From: Chromera velia
Taxonomy: Eukaryota > Sar > Chromeraceae
DNA length: 52,273 nucleotides
Direction: 5' to 3'
NCBI GenBank assembly: GCA_018398765.1
Contig: JAHBMJ010002249.1
Location: 53,671 to 105,943, forward strand
Every line of letters starts with the position of its first letter. Position 1 is the first letter of the stretch. The position numbers and the translations under genes were made by a program. This document shows positions 1 through 11,542 of this stretch, in pieces. Below the pieces are notes generated by a model, which searched no databases, was not told the origin of the DNA, and was given only the letters and a program-made list of their open reading frames with translations.

Positions 1-75
1 CTATCTGTCTGTCTGTCTGTCTGTCTGTCTGTTGTGTTCATGAAGAAAAAGAGGGAGAAGAAGAAGAAACATGTA

Positions 76-117
<42 letters not shown>

Positions 118-306
118 TGTGTTCATGAAGAAAAAGAGGGAGAAGAAGAAGAAACATGTAGTCTGTCTGTCTGTCTGTCTGTCTGTCTGTTGTGTTCATG
201 AAGAAAAAGAGGGAGAAGAAGAAGAAACATGTAGTCTGTCTGTCTGTCTGTCTGTCTGTCTGTTGTGTTCATGAAGAAAAAGAGGGAGAAGAAGAAGAAA
301 CATGTA

Positions 307-340
<34 letters not shown>

Positions 341-540
341 ATGAAGAAGAGGAGGAACAAAAACCATGCAGTCTGTCTGTCATAAACTCCGCCTGTCTGT
401 CTGGGAAACCATATAGTCTGTCTGGGAAAAAGAGGAGGGAAAGAAACCATATAGTCTGTCTGTCTGTCGGCATGATAAGAAGGAGGGGAAAAAACTGTCT
501 GTCTATCCATCTGTCTCTCTGTCTGTCCCTATTGGCTCAC
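1..540. repeat. Composite (GTCT)n satellite with a purine-rich spacer
   Basis: Runs of GTCT alternate with a ~45-nt purine-rich block (ATGAAGAAAAAGAGGGAGAA and onward to ACATGTA). Four nearly identical blocks start near 36, 118, 195 and 269. Degenerate ones follow to about 480, and (GTCT) remnants continue to 540. The tetranucleotide gives long open frames reading SVCL or DRQT, which are not evidence of genes. The same composite unit recurs in the opposite orientation near 37.9-38.35 kb. Confidence 0.9.
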
Positions 541-873
541 CAACAGAAAAAACAGATGCAACAAGAAAAGAAAAGAAGGAAGAAGAGGTGGTCGGTGTGT
601 TCATTGGAGTTTGGGTGGATGGCAGGGGTAACCGGGGGGAGGTCGTGTCTACTCAGCTCCCCTGGCAGACCATCGTGTCTTTTTCTGTCTAGGGAAGCGT
701 AAAACCCGGATTGTCGCTGACAGATCGTATTGAAGAAACCCTACAGACGGAAAGAAAGCAATGTGGAACCAAAATGACACTGAAAAAGAACAGTCGCCAA
801 AAAAAACGAGAAACAACTGCTTGGCGCTTGGACCATTCAGATGTTGACTCCGCGGCTCAGTCCATAATACAAA

Positions 874-927
<54 letters not shown>

Positions 928-993
928 CAGAGAGAGACAGAGAGAGAGCGAGAGACAGAGACAGAGAGAGACAGAGACAGAGACAGAGAGAGG
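874..993. repeat. (AC)n followed by (GA)n microsatellite
   Basis: A run of AC dinucleotides passes directly into GA/GACA repeats. The flanks, 541-873 and 994-1110, show no convincing gene. Confidence 0.9.
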
Positions 994-1210
994 GGCATTG
1001 CTGTTCTGTTTTGCTGCTTCAGAGATCTTGGATCTTTCGCTGCTCGACTAACTGAGGGTCGAGTATTTCTGCATTCGTAGATTCGCACTTCACTCTGCAA
1101 ATGCGCGCAGTCAAAGCTTTTTTGGGTGGATGATCGATTTCCGCCTTCTTTTCTTCATCTTTTCTGCATGCAGAACTCTGAAGTGGTGCAGAGACACGCG
1201 AAGCCTTCTT

Positions 1211-1519
1211 ATGACCTCAGCTCTCGGAGTGATTGAAGGGGACGTGGGGGATGAGGAAGCACAGAAAGAGGCCCAGACGATAGAGGGGGTAGTGGCATCA
1301 ATGCGGGTGCAAATTGCGGAAGAGGCAGAGACGGGCAGAGAGGAAATGGAGAGGGCGGTTGAGGCAAAGCACGTCTCCGATGGGGAGGAGACCAACGAAT
1401 GGAAGCGAAAATTTGACAACTGCCGAGAGAATCTCCTGGAACGTCTGTTTGAGAACTACAGGGCAACGCAGCTGTTGCCTGCTTGTCAGTCTGGAGGCTT
1501 TGGGTTTGGAGGGCGATGA
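1211..1519 (+). CDS. Small acidic, coiled-coil-like protein or terminal exon, unknown function
   Basis: The frame from ATG 1211 runs to TGA 1519 (102 residues). It is rich in Glu, Ala and Lys and probably helical (key stretch EEAQKEAQTIEGVVASM). The frame is open back to 1130, and a TGCATGCAG acceptor ends near 1171, so this may be a last exon rather than a whole gene. A GTCAGT donor overlaps codons near 1485, so splicing onward is also possible. A related stretch lies at 46857-47105, where the peptide IEGVVA is shared and three of the codon differences are synonymous; that supports this strand and frame. AATAAA occurs at 1905-1910. I recognise no family. Confidence 0.45.
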   Translation: MTSALGVIEGDVGDEEAQKEAQTIEGVVASMRVQIAEEAETGREEMERAVEAKHVSDGEETNEWKRKFDNCRENLLERLFENYRATQLLPACQSGGFGFGGR

Positions 1520-1929
1520 GGGACTACAGCCTTTCTGGTGGAATGCGCGCGGCTTCGAGGCTGGGCAAGTTACGTGTTTCTGGATCTTTTTCTTTGATGA
1601 TGGAATGCGAGCGGCTTAATTCGTGGCTTGGCAAGAAACTTCTTTCTGGACGTTTTTGTTGTATGATGGAGGGCACCTGAATGCAGACCCTCCACTTGAG
1701 TTTGGAGAGGTTTAGGCAACTGCAGGAGGATGCGTGGCATTTTCAACTTATGTTTTGACAGAAGTGCTTCTCGTAAAATAAAGTTTGTTGTACAAAACCA
1801 TTCCTGACTTGTAAAACCAGCGGCTGCAAAAGTGCAGCAAAACAACCGGCAGGTCGGGTGAAAGCTTTCTGTATTTGAGAGGGCGTGGGTTTGCATTTTC
1901 TGAAAATAAAATCTCACTGCATGAAAATA

Positions 1930-2785
1930 TTCAATTCTAATTGAGGATGCATCTTTTGTTTACCTTGCAAGTTTAAATAATTTAGAGGAGTAATTTGAAG
2001 TAATTTAGAATAATTTACAGTAATTTAAAGTAGTATAATGTGAAGTAATTTAGAACAGACTGAACAGTAAAGCAGAGTCTTCTTCTAGTGAGAGAGTGAT
2101 ATGGTAGATGATTTGTATCGGAAGTTGATTTTATATCTTACTTCTTCCTACTTCTTCCCAATTTGTCAGACCCTCAGCTAGCCCCTTAGAGTACCTTAGA
2201 GGCTATATACATCAATTTGGTGTTCAAATTTAGCTTCAAGTTTTTAATCATACCTAATAATTTGAAGAAAAATATGTTTTTCTTTCTATTTACTAATTAT
2301 TTATAACTAAAACCTCGATTATGTTTAAAGATTTTTATGAATGTAAACCATCGACATATTATAAGGCCTGGCTATTTAGAACTACGGCCATCAAATTTAT
2401 TAAATAGCAATTTATCCAGCATTTTGAATGTTTTATTATAATTTGAAACATCTGCTATATAGATTCATATATTATAAAGCAGTCTACACTAAAACTATAG
2501 TGTGATACAATTTAAATTGTGACACAATACCCTATACACTGGTACCGGTGACACAAATAATTGTGTTATAATATATGTGATGAAATAGTTAGAATAACTT
2601 AACTGTGATGGAATTCTTAGACAAAAAAGCAACGTCAAGGCATCTGTCAAGGCATTTAGACTAGTATTTAGACAATTTCTTACGATTTTTTATAAAGATT
2701 AAGTGTCAGACCCTAGAATTTCAAAGTGACTTAAAGTAAGTGACTTAAAGTTTTTACAGTCGTTAAAGTTTAGACTGTTCTTCTA
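1930..2785. other. AT-rich non-coding stretch
   Basis: Strongly AT-rich with short repeated GTAATTTA-like words between about 1985 and 2055. No open frame of note and no recognisable element. Similar AT-rich islands recur at 16.38-16.86, 27.68-28.15, 45.2-45.6 and 47.6-48.16 kb. Confidence 0.7.
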
Positions 2786-2794
2786 CATTTATTT

Positions 2795-3365
2795 ATTCAT
2801 CCTAGCACTCACCTTACTCAGTCGATCACTCACCTAGTCACTCACCTCACTCATTCACTCACTCACCTCACCTCATTGATAGTGACTTCACTTATACCTC
2901 ACTCACCTCACTGACTTCCTCATTCACTCACTCACTTATAATTACTTGCTCACTCATTCACTTAATCACTCACTCTCTCATTTACTCGATCACTCAGTCA
3001 CTCATTCATTCATTCACTCACTTACTCACTCACTCACCCATTCACTTACTCACTCAGTCACTCACTCATCTGACTTACTCACTCAGTGACAGTCTCAGTC
3101 ACTCAGTCACTTACTCACTCACTCACTCACTCACTCACTCACTCACTCAATGAGTCACTTAATCACTCACTTAGTACCTCACTCACTCACTTACTCACTC
3201 ACTCACTCACTGACTCACTCACTCACTCACTCACTCATCTGATTTACTCACTCACTCACTCACTCACTTACTCAATGAGTCACTCAATCACTCACTTAGT
3301 ACCTCACTCATTCATTTACTCACTCATTCACTCACTCACTCACTTACTCACTCACTCACTCACGC
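2795..3365. repeat. (CTCA)n tetranucleotide array
   Basis: Long array of CTCA/CTTA with ATTC variants. It reads as SLTH repeats in one frame, which is a by-product of the array. The flank 3366-3859 shows no gene. Confidence 0.92.
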
Positions 3366-3859
3366 TCACAAACGACGTGCGAAACATGTACCCCACGGCG
3401 CGTGTCAAACCGTGCTAAACATCGTAAACACACAATTTACAACCATTTTTTTCATACATAAGTGTGATTTAATTGAATCAGTCAAAAGTTTTTAAAATCA
3501 TAATTATTGTATCACAAATCATTGTGACATAAAAGGTTCTAGAAATTCTTATTATGACATACTATAGTTCCAACCAGATCGAGTCGAGTCTCAACCAGAT
3601 CGAGTCTAATGAGAGCTAGATACACAGACATTACACAGACGTTTGGAGCCCCGGATCGAAAGTCACATTCGCATACCTTTACACTCCTACTAAAAAAAAC
3701 CGGTCTAGGAAAAACACAATATGAAAGTACACGTATGAGTGACGTGTGCGAAGTTCACTGCGAACCGCTACTAGACGTAGTACTAGACTTTCTTCTTTCT
3801 AGCTAGTTCTCCAGCCCCTTCTTTTTTGTTTAGGATTCCCACCGGCGACCTCCCTTCCC

Positions 3860-4721
3860 TATAGCGGACTTCTTATCTGACTCCAGAACTCTAGCAGCGT
3901 TTTGCTGAAGGTAGGGTAGCTAGGAGACTGAAGTCATTCGAGATTTACTTCTCAAGAGTTTTCTCAAAGGCTGTAGCTAGGAGACTGAAGTCACTCAAGA
4001 TTCACTTCTCAAAAGTTTTTTCAAAGGCTGGAGAATGGATGTTGGAAGTCCTCTGTCCGAGATGGGTCCAACGAAATAACAAGATGAAATTTGATTTTTA
4101 ACATCTCCTTCCGTTTGCTCTTCCAAAAATCCAAGTCTTTCACTTTTTGCTCTTCCATAAGGACTTCTATAATTACTTTCCTCTGTATTGATTTTACCCC
4201 TATTCCTTCCAACACCTCTTCCTTTCCCTCTTCCGTTTTCTGTATTCCATTCTGGTCGGTCTCTATTTATTTCATTTTATTTTTCTTTTTTTTCCTTCTA
4301 TCTTCTCTTCCTTTCTTTTTTCCTTTTCCTTATTTTTAACGAGGCCCCTGGAAGAGGCTCTTCCGCTCCGATATGCCGTGGCCCGTCAAGGCCCCTGAAA
4401 GAGGCCCTTCCAACTCTTTTTTCATTCTTTCTTCCATTTGCTCTGCCGTTCCTTCTTCGATTCCTTCTTCCATTCCTTCTTCCATTCTTTCTTCTATAAT
4501 AGAATTCAACAGTCTTTTCTATTTAATAGGTATGGACATCCCCATTAAAACTTCAAGGTCATTTTCTTTTTTTCGAGATCTACTTACATCCTCAATTGTT
4601 TTCCCCTTTCCTTTCACTTTTATTTCTCTTCCTCCTAGATCATACCAAGTAGGATTTTGGCAGGCAAGACGTACTTGGAAGTTATATCCTGCTACCGCAG
4701 CCTACTTGAAAGTCCGTAACA
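3860..4721 (-). repeat. 3' LTR of the retrotransposon
   Basis: Homologous along its length to 13540-14348. In the minus sense it starts TGTTACGGAC at 4721. The low-coordinate end reads TATAGCGGAC on the plus strand, against TGTAGCGGAC in the other LTR, so one base of the terminal TG has changed. It is longer than its partner mainly because of an internal 57-bp tandem duplication. Confidence 0.75.
3917..4030. repeat. 57-bp tandem duplication inside the 3' LTR
   Basis: The stretch from TAGCTAGGAGACTGAAGTCA to TCAAAGGCTG occurs twice in a row with a few substitutions. The other LTR has one copy. Confidence 0.8.
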
Positions 4722-4735
4722 CATTCTTCCTTCTT
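4722..4735 (-). other. Polypurine tract next to the 3' LTR
   Basis: On the minus strand this reads AAGAAGGAAGAATG immediately before the LTR start TGTTACGG. This is where a retrotransposon carries its plus-strand primer. Confidence 0.6.
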
Positions 4736-4739
4736 ATAA

Positions 4740-7155
4740 GAGCGCTGTCTACGCGCTCTTCTCTTCACTCCCCATAACACATTCTCCCTTCTTTTTTTAA
4801 TATTTCTTTAATAACGGATCGTTCGGAAAGAAAAAAAAATAAAAACGCATGGGAAAAGACAACTCAGCGAAGCACGTAACTTTGATCTCCCTCCTGCAGT
4901 GCCTCATGCAGACCATGCAGAGAGAAACACTTCTGTAGAAATAAGCACGACCGACATCATACATGACAGAACAAAAGTGAAGATTCCTGTTGGCTAAAAG
5001 AATGAGGGTTAGAATAAGGGACGAGATAAAGAAGAGAGACATGAGGGAGAAGACATAAAGAAACGGAAAGAACAAAATTCAGTGATACTGCCGTCATCTG
5101 ACCGCATACTATATAGACCGCATGTCTTCTTCTCTATCACTTCCGATCTTCAGGCGGCCTGCAGACTTATTGCAGATATTTTGTACTGCACGCATGCTTG
5201 AGAATATGAGAACTTTATATTTTTCCCTTTTGACCTTGAGGCGGCCTCGTGGTGCACTAGCGTGGTGCAGCTGTCTTGACAGCGGGCTCAGTCTGAAGAT
5301 AAAACAGCCAGAGACACAAACGCATGTAGCCTTCTAAACACCCCTCATCTTTTTGATTCTCACTGCTTCGCAAACAAATTGTCATGCAGTATTCTTGCTT
5401 CAGACAGAACAATTGCCTGTCTACCGCACAGCCAGGTTGAGTTTCGGAGACTCTTGAATATGACTGCAGACAATTCAAGCACGTCTTTCCTTTTTCGACA
5501 TAATGTTAATATAAATTTCGTTTCTCTCAGTGGCCTTCCTTTCGTGCAATACTGTTGCATGTGCGTGCCTACACGTGCATGCATTCTCTGCTTAGTCTGC
5601 TGACAAAACGCACGGCCATGCTTGCTTCTCCCTTTGTGGCGAAATGGTACTTTGGAAAGCCTGTTCTCTTCAGACACGTACGAATGAAGCGCTTTATATA
5701 TCTAAAAATGCTGCTGATTCTCTTCTCCAGAACGTGACACTGTGGAATATTGCACTTCTTCTCGGGATGCAGTCTGCATACAAATATCAGAATCTTTGCT
5801 AGGAATCTTTGGGTGAATGGATCGTTTGTGTAAGACTGCATGAGTCTGCCGTCTTTTTTGTGTAAGACCGCAAGGCTAGTGTCAGTTAGTTGGATGGGCG
5901 CTCTACCTCTTGTTTCTTGTTCTGCTGTATTCTTTTTTACTGCACATGTGGCCATTCTTGCAGCAAGAGTGAATGGCAGACAGTAGCATACACAGCAGAC
6001 ACGAGGAGGTGAGTAATCCAGGGGAGAGATCGAAGCAAACTAAGCACGAAACGAGGTGCGCTCTCCGCGTAGTGATTGGCCTGTTCCCCCTTCTTATATG
6101 GCTTCTTCAGCGATCGTCAGCGAATTGACATCAGCAGGTCAATAGCTCTGGAATGCTTCACGTTATGTGCCTGTTGATCGACTTGCAAGTTCTCTTCTTG
6201 TCCCTGCATCTGAAAGCGGCCTTTTTTTCCAAACATACGCAAGAGGAACATAGGGATTCATAGGCCAGCGGTGCCCCCCTACTAGGGTGCTAGCGATACC
6301 CTACTTTACTTCTTTATGCATGAGGCTGCTTTCTTTTCGGTTTACTGGTTACGGGTGGGCCCCCCATGGCCCCCCCACAAGTCAGTAAGCCTCAGTACTC
6401 ACGTGCCTCATATTGAAAGAACATTCCATATATACAAACATGTATTTTTGTGCCCATGATGATTACATATGTATCCGGTTGTATGTTTGAAACTACTGTG
6501 TTCTACTATGAACATTCACTTTTTGGGTCTTTCACATACATGTTTTTATCTGGCTAGACTTCATTTTTCGAGTGCACTAGATAATATTTCGTCTTCCTGT
6601 GTGTCATGTAATTGTGTGCAGACTTTTCTATCAGGACCTGAAGAGTTGTCAGCCTTCTTTCAGGTCAACATGATCTTTTGTCTCTAGACATTTCGTGCTC
6701 TGCATTCCTGAGACAAAATGAAGTTTTCACTTCTCTTCAAGGAAACGAGCCCTCACACTCGCTTCTGAGCCCTCACGCTCGTTTGCTTTTGTTTTTTTAT
6801 TTTTAACAGAGGTCAGGTCGTCCCACCTATCTCTCCATGAAACGAGCCCTTTCACTGGTTTCCGAGCCCTCACACTCGATCGTTTGACTCCGTTAGGCTG
6901 TGTCGTTTCTGCTCATATATATACCTATGCGCATGTTGGAGTTCTACTTTGTTACTTTTTATTCCATCGCTTCTCATACATCTTTCTATCTCCTATACCT
7001 CTCACTACTTCCCTCACCACTCCAATTGTTCTCTCACCTTTCCTCTTTTATTGTTCTGCTGCTCAGGTCCTTCACTTACTGGTTTTACAACTGTTTGTTC
7101 GTTTAGATTGCAGTTGCCCCTATGACCTCGTTCTCAACTGTGTGAACACGGATTT
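4740..7155. other. Interior of the retrotransposon, no gene recognised
   Basis: Short open frames occur on both strands but none resembles a known family, and splice-compatible chains are not evident. Words such as GAGCCCTCACRCTCG repeat near 6748-6870. Confidence 0.5.
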
Positions 7156-7159
7156 GCTC

Positions 7160-7740
7160 GTGTTTAGTCATGAAAAACGACCCGATGTAGACGGGTGGAT
7201 ATGGCAAGTGCACGACTCTCGCTCCAGTATTCTGGAAGACCCATCTGGTCAGCCTTGCGCCCTGAGGATGGGTTTGTCATGGCTTCTTTTCCATTTGTAA
7301 GAGAGAAGTATGTGCCGACTGACACCCTAGACTGACAACCTGGAGACGGCATGTGCGGTTGGTTCAGAGATGTGTGAAAACGATTTAATGTAGATGGACG
7401 GATAGTTTAAGTAAGAGCCTCTCGGTTAGGTATTCTGTGGGGCATATCCAGTCAGTCCTGAACCTTCAGGATGGCTGTGCCACGGCTTGTGTTTCGTCTG
7501 TGACAGAAAGGTATGTGTTAATTGACCTATGGAGACGGTGCATGCATTGTGGACGGGGGGAGACGATCTGATGTGGACAGATGAACAGTGCCGGTAGGAG
7601 GCCATTGCTCAAGTATTTTCAGAGGACGGTCGGTTCACTCCTTGCAAGATGGTCGTGTGGGGAGTTGTATTTCGGTGGTGGCAGGTAGCTTTGTGCAGCG
7701 CTACATCATGGACACAACACTTGTTGATGCAGAGACGGTG
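7160..7740. repeat. Three diverged tandem copies of a ~190-bp unit
   Basis: Related units start near 7171, 7376 and 7558. Each opens with a GA(C/T)G(A)T...ATGT(A/G)GA(C/T) block and keeps a mid-unit stretch around GTATT(T/C)T and a later GGATGG/AGATGG block. All three contain stops in every frame. They may derive from an old element. Confidence 0.5.
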
Positions 7741-8484
7741 AGGCCTTACTTGAGGCAAAGCAGATGATGAAAAAGAGACGCTCCCTCTATTCCCTCTCAT
7801 CTTTTTGATATCACACACTCTATTCTGTATTTGTTCTTTATGTATTCGTCTCCCTTTCCTGGCTGGGTCAAAAAAAAGATAAGAAGAAAGGCAACAGACT
7901 TGAAACTCGATGTTCATGCTGTGCTGTCTTCCCAACCGGCTTTGCTTTCTCTGTTTCCCAGTCTGTGTGTTGGCTTCTTGCCTTTGTTCCCATTTGGGCA
8001 GTCCTTTCTTTTCTTCCTTAATGAATTCTTTTCCCCATTTTTCTTCTTCCTTGTAGGACGGTATCAGTTTGTCCTTTTCATTTTGGTCCCTCGGTGGCGT
8101 TTTTATATTCCCTGTGCAAGTGACGTCAGGTCGTCTACTTACTTAGGTGCGTCTATTCTATCACTTTGCTCGGCAAACATTCTGCCGCCTTTTGCCCTTC
8201 CATTTTTTGTTTTTCTCATGCTTGGCTTTCGTTTCTTTCCCAATCATTTTTATGGCACCAGTTATACATCAATCAGGGCGAGATCAGTACATGAGGACTG
8301 GGTCCTTCGCTCGCGTGGTCGTGTACCCACTCCTCTGCACAGGAGCCTCCAATTGAGCTATCCCTCTGGGTAGAGTCAGGTTCTACCCTTTTTTCTCTTG
8401 CATTTATGTTTTTCTCAAGCAACGCCTTCTTTCTCGCTTTTTCCTCTTCCTGGGCTTGCTCTCTTTGTTCTTTCCCTTTTGTCG

Positions 8485-8490
<6 letters not shown>

Positions 8491-8528
<38 letters not shown>

Positions 8529-8550
8529 CTCTCTCTCTTTCTCTTTGCGT
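8491..8550. repeat. (CT)n microsatellite
   Basis: Uninterrupted CT repeats with a short degenerate tail. The surrounding 7.8-8.9 kb is pyrimidine-rich and has no supported gene. Confidence 0.9.
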
Positions 8551-8916
8551 ACAAAGAGTTTGAGTCCTCCGCTCACTTAGGCGCGGTCTTGAACTTCCCG
8601 TACTTCAATCTACATCCTTCCCTATTATGCAATGGATGTGCCCTCACCCTCGTGCATATATATGCAATTCTTTCACTTTTTTGCTTGCAGCCAGTTTCAG
8701 TTGCTTGGGCAATGCAATCGCGGGCGTTTCAAATCGACCTTCGTGTGAAGAGACGTGGACTAGCGGTGAGTAAGCATGAAGAGAGGAGATCATTAGCATG
8801 CAGTAGTGTTAAAGAGGGCACAAGGGAGAGGAATAAGGGAATGAGAGATGGCTTTCTCGTAACATCCCCCCCCTTTTGGTTACCCTCTTTTTACTCCTTT
8901 CATCTCTTTTCATTCA

Positions 8917-9200
8917 CCCTTTCATTCATTCATTCATTCACTCACTCACTCACTCATTCATTCATTCATTCATTCATTCATTCATCCATTCATGTGTTCA
9001 TCCATCTAGTCCCTTGCTCGCTTACTTACGTATTCACTTACTTGTACTCACTCACTCACTTCCTCACTCCCTCACCCACTGACTCACTCTTTTGTCCACG
9101 TATCCAACCATTCATTCACTTCCCTCGTCATTCTTCAAAAGTATGCCTGCCTTCATTCATTTACTCGTTTATTCACCCACTCCCACTCGTTTTCATTGAT
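8917..9200. repeat. (CATT)n/(CACT)n array
   Basis: Tetranucleotide array of the same type as 2795-3365, with long FIHS/SLTH by-product frames. Confidence 0.9.
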
Positions 9201-9962
9201 TTACTTTCATGTACTTGGAGTTGGCTCATCGATTCGGCTCTCTCCAGTCGGTGGTATTACTCTGCTCTGCCTTGCTCTGCACTGTGAACGATCCATAAAA
9301 AAGGTGAAGCATGCATACATTCGTCCCTTGTTAACTCAGCGCACTGCCCGACTAATGCAGCAAGCATGCAATGCCATGTATGACTGTGCAAGCTGTCATA
9401 GTGTGGTGATATTCCTTCCAACTTTTTTATTCCTTCGGTTTATCTGATACTCACAAACAAGGAGCTTGGGCAGAGCCTATTGAAGTAGGAAATCGAACAT
9501 CTCATGAATGGAGATACAAAAGGAAGGGAACATTAGAACCAGACTGTGCACCCTCCTTTGATTTTTGACGTAAGCTCATCATGCAAACAACTACGCTCGC
9601 CTGCCTCTCTTGCCCTTCTAAGTAAACCAAGTCCCCTATCGTTCTTTTTATTTTGCCCTTTTTCCTTCTTTTGGTTGCTTTCTGCTTGACTGCCTGCAGA
9701 GTCACTCAGCCGAACTGCTTGGGACATTTTTGTTTCCTATCCTGCATCGATTCCGTCTTTCATCCTGATACCTCTTCTCTTGACGGAAGCCGCGGTCAAA
9801 CAGGATTGGGCACGAGCAATCATTCTTATAACATCACTCTGGTTGTGAATAGCCCACAAACTAGAGAAGGAACCAGGTGTCCCCTCTTGTGTCTTTCTTT
9901 TCTGCACATACCCTGTCCACTTCAAGATCTTCCCCTCTTTCAAGGTCCTTGCCCTCGTTCGT

Positions 9963-10769
9963 TTAGAAGTTTTCTTCTCCTTCTATCGCTGCAACTCTCA
10001 GGCGTTTCACAGGTCTGTTACCTTGCCCACTTGCCATCTCCTGTTGACCCTCTTTCCTCCTCACCACGTCCTCCCACTTCTTCAGGTTCATCTGTAGTTC
10101 TTCAAATGTGCCGTACGTGCGGGTTTCCATTTGAATGCGAAGCTCGCCATCCTCTATGCCTTCAATGAAAGCTCCTAAGGCGGTGTGGTCATCAGTGCTC
10201 TCATTTACGGCAAAGCACTGCTCCTCAAAGCGGGTAACGTAGTCAAAGGAACTCTTTTCGAAGTTTTGGATTATCTGAAGAAGCATTCTTTTCTTGCGTT
10301 CAGCTTCCCACTCGTCGATACCGTATCTTGTAAAGAACATGTCTTTGAGTTGTGTAGCTGTTGTGCATCTTTCCAATCGCTCAGATGCCTGCATTTTGTA
10401 CCACTGTTTTGCAAGCCCTGTGAGCGCTCTGGGGAGATAGATGTCCCTAAAGTTGTCGAAGGTCCACCCCAACCTCTCATTCAACCTTATCAGCGAGTTT
10501 TAAAAGCTCTTTGCCTTCATTTGATTTCTATCAAATGATGGTAAGTCCATTCGCACTCAAGGAAGGTCGATCTGTAGAGGAGCGGTGGCAACGGGCCCCC
10601 TCTGCATTTTTGATGGGTCCGTTCTATTCACGTTGGAATCCGATCCTACTTGACGCAGCAACAGCTTCCCTGAGGATGTCCTGGTGATGGCAATCCCCGT
10701 GTTCTTTAATTCAGACAACACCACTGGGGAGGCAGACTGTGATTGAATCTCCTCCCCATCTTCCTCCAT
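9963..10769 (-). pseudogene. gag: Gag (retrotransposon gag domain) reading frame with internal stops
   Basis: One minus-strand frame from 10769 to 9963 carries a Ty3/gypsy-style gag core. The region ALTGLAKQWYKM is followed by a helical, charged stretch with TQLKDMFFTRYG, ESTDDHTALGAFIEGI and EELQMNLKKWEDVVRR, typical of Retrotrans_gag (PF03732) capsids. The frame is interrupted by TGA at 10559-10557 and TAA at 10502-10500; the amino-acid pattern continues through the second stop, so this is probably decay. No CCHC zinc knuckle was seen downstream. Gag would form the particle that packages the element RNA. Its position next to the 5' LTR (13540-14348) gives the element its orientation. Confidence 0.75.
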
Positions 10770-11251
10770 ACTTTCGACAAGCTGGGCATCTTCTTTTTGA
10801 ATTTGAACGTCCTCTTTCCTCCCTTTTCAACCTTCTGCTGGCTGTTCTGCAGTTACTCTTTCTTTTTATTCAAGTGGTATAGGTGCTTTGGGTTTGGCTT
10901 TTTGAGCCCCTTTCTTCCGATCTTCTCCTTTCCCCGCTGAGCCTCCTCTTTGTTTGAGCCCCTTTTTCAGCGGTGCTTGACAATGTTGCAAGCCGGACTG
11001 GGGTCCCTTCTTTTTTTGCTGTCCCGTATTTTGGGCATTCCTGTTTTTCTTCGCTTGGAACCTGGTGTTGGCCATTCGGCTCACGAATTATTTTTCTTTT
11101 GCCTCCAGTGGTTTATCAGAACAGTGGAGGTAGGCTAAGCGACGGCTGCTGCTGGGTTGCTAGTGAACGCTGAGGACGCGGGTAAAATACTGCAATGTTT
11201 TCTTTGTCTTGCTGCTCTCGCAGATGATTCTAGTCCCACCATTAAACCAAG

Positions 11252-11542
11252 TCAGCGTGCAGCTATGGAGCTCCGGTAGGCTAGTCCGGTAGGCTGTGAA
11301 GGTGGTGGTGGTGCAGCTGTACTGCCCAGTGGGAAGGGTGCTGGGTACAACGCTTGGAAAGCTTGCATTTGAGCAGCCTCCCACTCGCTGTATCTCAGAC
11401 TGGCGAGGAGGGTGGTAGCTTCTATGAGGGAAGTCCAGACCTCTCGTCTGATCGTCCCCTCCAAAGCTTCTACCAATACCCGATAGACCTCGGCTGAGTC
11501 CCTGAGGGCTTCTCGAACTCCTTCTCTGACGAGCGCCTGCAA
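11252..11542 (-). pseudogene. Possible N-terminal Gag-region fragment
   Basis: A 96-residue open frame with a helical, Glu/Ala-rich start (key words REGVREALRD and VLVEALEGTIRR) and a Pro-rich end. It lies upstream of the gag core on the same strand. Further minus-strand open pieces at 11922-12218, 12336-12713 and 12723-12986 are Pro/Arg-rich. They may be broken parts of the same polyprotein; no domain identifies them. Confidence 0.35.

Noticed and set aside
4740-9960. Reverse transcriptase, integrase or protease of the LTR element
   Set aside because: Minus-strand frames checked for YxDD, D-D-E spacing context and D(S/T)G; none found with surrounding similarity.
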